Of a stretch of DNA of 25,889 nt, positions 23,559 through 25,889 are shown piece after piece. How positions within the stretch are numbered: the stretch's first letter is position 1; each line of letters opens with the position of its first letter. The notes beneath the pieces were generated by a model. That model had not been told where the DNA came from and did not search any database. It was given only the letters and a program-made list of their open reading frames with translations. Origin of the DNA: HGM12713 sp045593725 (GTDB lineage Bacteria > Bacillota > Clostridia > Oscillospirales > CAG-272); assembly GCA_045593725.1 (NCBI GenBank), contig JAZNXE010000035.1, positions 1 to 25,889 on the forward strand. The letters are read 5' to 3'. The translations under genes were made by a program, and so were the position numbers.

Positions 23559-23830
23559 AGGCCATACTAGCCGGGGAATTAGCGGAGCCCTGTACCTGAA
23601 ATCCGCTACAGCAGGGGGGAATCCCTTTCTTGAGGATTAGATCAAAGCGGTCTGAGCCGTGCCTGCTGCGTTGAAGAGCGGGTCTTGCGCAATCGGGAAT
23701 TGTGAACCATGTCAGGTGGGGAACCAAGCAGCATTAAGCAGTCTCCCCGATGTGCCGTGAGGAAGCCTGCTCCGAGCAGAAGGTACGGATATCGCGTGGC
23801 GACGAGATTCGATTGAAGGGTGTATGGTCT
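23559..23830 (+). ncRNA. ffs: Signal recognition particle RNA, large Gram-positive type
   Basis: This RNA of about 270 bases is the scaffold on which Ffh binds. It aligns by eye along its length with Bacillus subtilis scRNA. Present are an Alu domain with the conserved GCGG...CCCTGTACC region (23591-23614), the long central rod, and the S domain with ATGTCAGGT...AAGCAGCATTAAG. Helix 8 carries the GGAA tetraloop (23720-23723) closed by UGG/CCA, where E. coli has UCC/GGA: a compensatory change that keeps the pairs. The core ends pair as GGCCATAC (23560-23567) with GTATGGTC (23822-23829). Pairing continues outward to GTGAGC/GCTCAC (23544-23549 with 23840-23845), and TTTTT follows, so the primary transcript is probably 23521 to about 23853. 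A short hairpin (23523-23534) starts it. dnaX follows immediately. Confidence 0.95.
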
Positions 23831-23833
23831 TAC

Positions 23834-23853
23834 TTTGCGGCTCACAGCTTTTT
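23834..23853 (+). terminator. SRP RNA 3' end: closing helix acts as terminator
   Basis: The 3' strand of the outer SRP helix ends in GCTCACAGC (23840-23848) directly followed by five T residues (23849-23853). There is no separate local hairpin: the terminator stem would be the long-range closing helix with 23542-23549. The dnaX ribosome site begins at the very next base, so some readthrough or RNA processing must supply dnaX mRNA unless an internal promoter exists. Confidence 0.5.
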
Positions 23854-23866
23854 AAGGAGGTAATTT

Positions 23867-25438
23867 ATGCATCAGGCACTATACAGAAAATGGCGTCCCC
23901 AGACCTTTGGTGACGTATGCGGTCAGGAGCATATCACCTCTATTCTTGAATATGAAACCGAGAATAACAAGTTCTCTCACGCTTATCTGTTCTGCGGTTC
24001 AAGAGGAACGGGAAAGACAACCTGCGCCAAGATACTTGCCAAGGCTGTCAACTGTGAATCGCCCGTAAACGGAAGCCCTTGTAATTGCTGTTCGTCATGT
24101 ATGGCTATTGATGCGGGTACAGCTACCGACGTACTGGAGATGGACGCGGCGTCAAATAACGGCGTTGACAATATCCGTGATATCCGTGACGAGGTGGTGT
24201 ATTCTCCATCGGCACTGAAATACAGAGTTTACATTGTGGACGAGGTGCACATGCTCAGCGGAAGCGCCTTTAACGCTCTGCTCAAGACCCTTGAGGAGCC
24301 TCCCGCGCACGCCATATTTATTTTGGCTACCACAGAGCTTCATAAGCTGCCTTCCACCATAGTTTCTCGCTGTCAGCGATACGATTTCCGCAGAATAAGC
24401 ACCGATACGCTACTTGACAGACTTGCTTATATAGCCGATAACGAGGGGATAGCTTATTCCCGTGACGCGCTTCGTATTATCGCAAAAATGGCTCAGGGCG
24501 GAATGAGAGACGCTATCAGCCTGCTTGAGCTTTGTGCGGGAAACCGAGATAAAATAACTACCGAGCTTGTAAATACTACTCTCGGCGTGGGCGGAAGAGA
24601 GAGTATGGAGAAGACCGTACTTGCCATCGCCGACAGCGACTTTGACGCTATTTTCGCGGCGGTTGACAGTGTTGTAAGCTCCTCAAAGGACATTGCCATA
24701 TTCTGGCAGGACCTTGTATCCTTTTACCGTGATATGCTGGTTATAAAAACGACCAAGGACGCCCAAAGCTATCTTGATTTGACCGATGACGAGGTTAGCC
24801 GACTTTCTGTCATAGCCGAGCGTTTTACAAAAGAAACTATGCTTTATCATTGCCGTATTTTAGACGATACGCTTGTGAGTATGCAAAAAGCGGGAGCGGC
24901 AAAAAGAACGGTTGCCGAAATGGCGCTTATAAAAATGTGCGACACCTCGCTGGATACAAATACCGACAGCATTATCGCCAGAATCGCAAAGCTTGAAAAT
25001 CTTATTGCGGCGGGGGGCGTTGCTCCGGCGGCGGAGAAGAAAGAGAAGATAACTCTTGATACCCCAAAGCCCGAGAAAAAAAGCGAAAGCACAGAGAATA
25101 AGACGGTCCAAACCAAACCAATTGCACCCGTGGAAAACACCTTGAAGGTGCTCAGGGGCTGGAGCGAGATAATCGAAAAGGCGGCGGCGAGTGAAGCCTC
25201 TGCCCTCGGATTTTTGAGAATGGCTAAAGCGTTTACCGATACTGACGGCAAAATATACGTTAGATTCCCGAACGACTTTGCAAAAAATATGGTAGATAAA
25301 CCTAAAACCCGTGAAGCCTTGAGAGCGGCTATGTGTATCACTCTTGGAAGAAACGTTTCCACGGAGGAGGTTACACTTGGTATATTCGAGGGGAACGAGG
25401 ACTCTATAAGCGACCTTGATGAATTTAATATTGAGTAA
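23867..25438 (+). CDS. dnaX: DNA polymerase III tau/gamma subunit DnaX
   Basis: This 523-residue clamp-loader ATPase loads the sliding clamp and links the loader to the polymerase. The AAA+ domain has Walker A GSRGTGKTT (44-52), a zinc module with Cys63, Cys72, Cys75 and Cys78 (plus an extra Cys74), the DEVH Walker B (125-128) and the SRC sensor. Domain III follows to about residue 370. A charged linker (about 375-425) leads to a C-terminal domain for polymerase contact. A run of seven A residues (25076-25082, codons 404-406) lies in the linker; a slip to the -1 frame there meets TAA after six codons, which would give a gamma-like short form. AAGGAGG (23854-23860) lies six bases before the ATG. 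The order SRP RNA-dnaX-ybaB-recR is conserved in Firmicutes. Confidence 0.96.
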   Translation: MHQALYRKWRPQTFGDVCGQEHITSILEYETENNKFSHAYLFCGSRGTGKTTCAKILAKAVNCESPVNGSPCNCCSSCMAIDAGTATDVLEMDAASNNGVDNIRDIRDEVVYSPSALKYRVYIVDEVHMLSGSAFNALLKTLEEPPAHAIFILATTELHKLPSTIVSRCQRYDFRRISTDTLLDRLAYIADNEGIAYSRDALRIIAKMAQGGMRDAISLLELCAGNRDKITTELVNTTLGVGGRESMEKTVLAIADSDFDAIFAAVDSVVSSSKDIAIFWQDLVSFYRDMLVIKTTKDAQSYLDLTDDEVSRLSVIAERFTKETMLYHCRILDDTLVSMQKAGAAKRTVAEMALIKMCDTSLDTNTDSIIARIAKLENLIAAGGVAPAAEKKEKITLDTPKPEKKSESTENKTVQTKPIAPVENTLKVLRGWSEIIEKAAASEASALGFLRMAKAFTDTDGKIYVRFPNDFAKNMVDKPKTREALRAAMCITLGRNVSTEEVTLGIFEGNEDSISDLDEFNIE

Positions 25439-25458
25439 AAACAAAGGAGATAAATAAA

Positions 25459-25806
25459 ATGAGAGCAAACATACCGAAGGGAATGGGCGGCGGTCCCCAG
25501 AATATGAACGCAATGCTTAAGCAGGCACAGAAGATGCAGCAGGAAATGATGAAGATGCAGGAAGAAATGGAGAACAAAACCTACACCGCAGCCGCTGGCG
25601 GCGGTATGGTAAAGGCTTCCGTTAACGGCAAGCACGAACTGGTCAATTTGGAGATCAACCCCGAAGCAGTTGACCCCGATGATGTGGAAATGCTGCAGGA
25701 TATGGTGATCGCCGCTGTCAATGAAGCAATGCGCGCAGCAGACACCGAGGCTGCCAACAATATGTCCCGACTCACCGGCGGCCTGAATTTGGGCGGACTG
25801 TTCTAA
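25459..25806 (+). CDS. ybaB: YbaB/EbfC-family nucleoid-associated protein
   Basis: This 115-residue DNA-binding protein forms a tweezer-like homodimer. It has a Gly/Asn-rich start, a Met/Gln/Lys-rich first helix (MLKQAQKMQQEMMKMQEEM) and the family strand signature (VKASVNGKHELVNLEINPE). The length is slightly above the usual 100-110. AAGGAGA (25444-25450) precedes the ATG. It lies between dnaX (20-base gap) and recR (nine-base gap), the standard order. Its exact role is not settled in the literature; nucleoid structuring and assistance to recombination are both proposed. Confidence 0.95.
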   Translation: MRANIPKGMGGGPQNMNAMLKQAQKMQQEMMKMQEEMENKTYTAAAGGGMVKASVNGKHELVNLEINPEAVDPDDVEMLQDMVIAAVNEAMRAADTEAANNMSRLTGGLNLGGLF

Positions 25807-25815
25807 GGAGGCGCT

Positions 25816-25889
25816 ATGCAGTATTTTCCCGCTGCTTTGCAAGACTTAGCGGACCACTTTGCAAGACTTCCCGGCATCGGCGGCAAAAC
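25816..25889 (+). CDS. recR: Recombination protein RecR, 5' fragment
   Basis: Only the first 24 codons and part of the next lie in the window. They read as the RecR opening: MQYFPAALQDLADHFARLPGIGGK, including the helix-hairpin-helix LPGIG motif that contacts DNA. RecR forms a clamp and works with RecO (and RecF) to load RecA at gaps. The ATG has AAGGAGG (25805-25811) upstream, and the gene follows ybaB by nine bases. Nothing can be said about the rest of the gene. Confidence 0.93.
   Translation, partial: MQYFPAALQDLADHFARLPGIGGK

Noticed and set aside
23539..23845. Two minus-strand reading frames over the SRP RNA
   Set aside because: The segment is fully explained by the SRP RNA fold; the frames have no ribosome sites.
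24847..25842. Long minus-strand reading frame of 331 codons opposite dnaX and ybaB
   Set aside because: Low-complexity Ser/His/Leu composition, no ribosome site, and complete overlap with two well-recognised genes; it is an antisense shadow.

Overview
The window looks like a chromosomal segment of an anaerobic, low-to-mid GC Firmicute of class Clostridia; an Oscillospirales- or Christensenellales-like gut lineage is my guess. The evidence is: a large Alu-containing SRP RNA followed by dnaX-ybaB-recR (the Bacillus/Clostridium arrangement); a ylxM-ffh-rpsP-khpA operon; strong AAGGAGG ribosome sites; TTGACA/TATAAT promoters with 17-base spacers; and a two-hairpin interspersed repeat at the left edge that resembles repeats I recall from Ruminococcaceae genomes. 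Most of the window is housekeeping DNA. I see no prophage, insertion sequence, CRISPR array or toxin-antitoxin pair.

Layout. Bases 1-182 hold a repeat and two terminator-like hairpins. A lone oligopeptide-binding lipoprotein (minus) is divergent from a LexA/CI-type S24 repressor (plus), which has a perfect inverted repeat over its own transcription start. A GT4 glycosyltransferase (plus) runs tail to tail into a small helical protein (minus); one hairpin covers both gene ends. The minus-strand operon ylxM-ffh-rpsP-khpA follows, then tRNA-Leu(CAA) and a small permuted papain-like protein, each with its own promoter. Rightward from 8044 come a large secreted, membrane-anchored barrel-like protein and dnaE, then about 320 bp of structured non-coding DNA, then a class A penicillin-binding protein. 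trmL-mnmA (minus) is convergent with that gene and divergent from secA. secA is followed by two multi-pass membrane proteins, the SRP RNA, dnaX, ybaB and the start of recR.

How the genes work together. Protein export is heavily represented: Ffh, its SRP RNA, the probable ffh regulator YlxM, and SecA. Replication and repair are represented by DnaE, DnaX and RecR, and translation by S16, KhpA, tRNA-Leu, MnmA and TrmL. TrmL acts on wobble base 34 of tRNA-Leu isoacceptors such as the one encoded here.

Several apparent N-termini were corrected. Upstream TTG codons that would extend the papain-like protein and TrmL lie inside -35 boxes. Ribosome sites place the starts of dnaE, ylxM, the helical protein and the first membrane protein further in. 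The best leads for something undescribed are: a 30-base promoter-like motif shared by the glycosyltransferase and PBP genes; the structured non-coding region after dnaE; the secreted protein co-transcribed with dnaE; the membrane-protein pair after secA; and the SRP RNA whose closing helix doubles as a terminator directly against the dnaX ribosome site.
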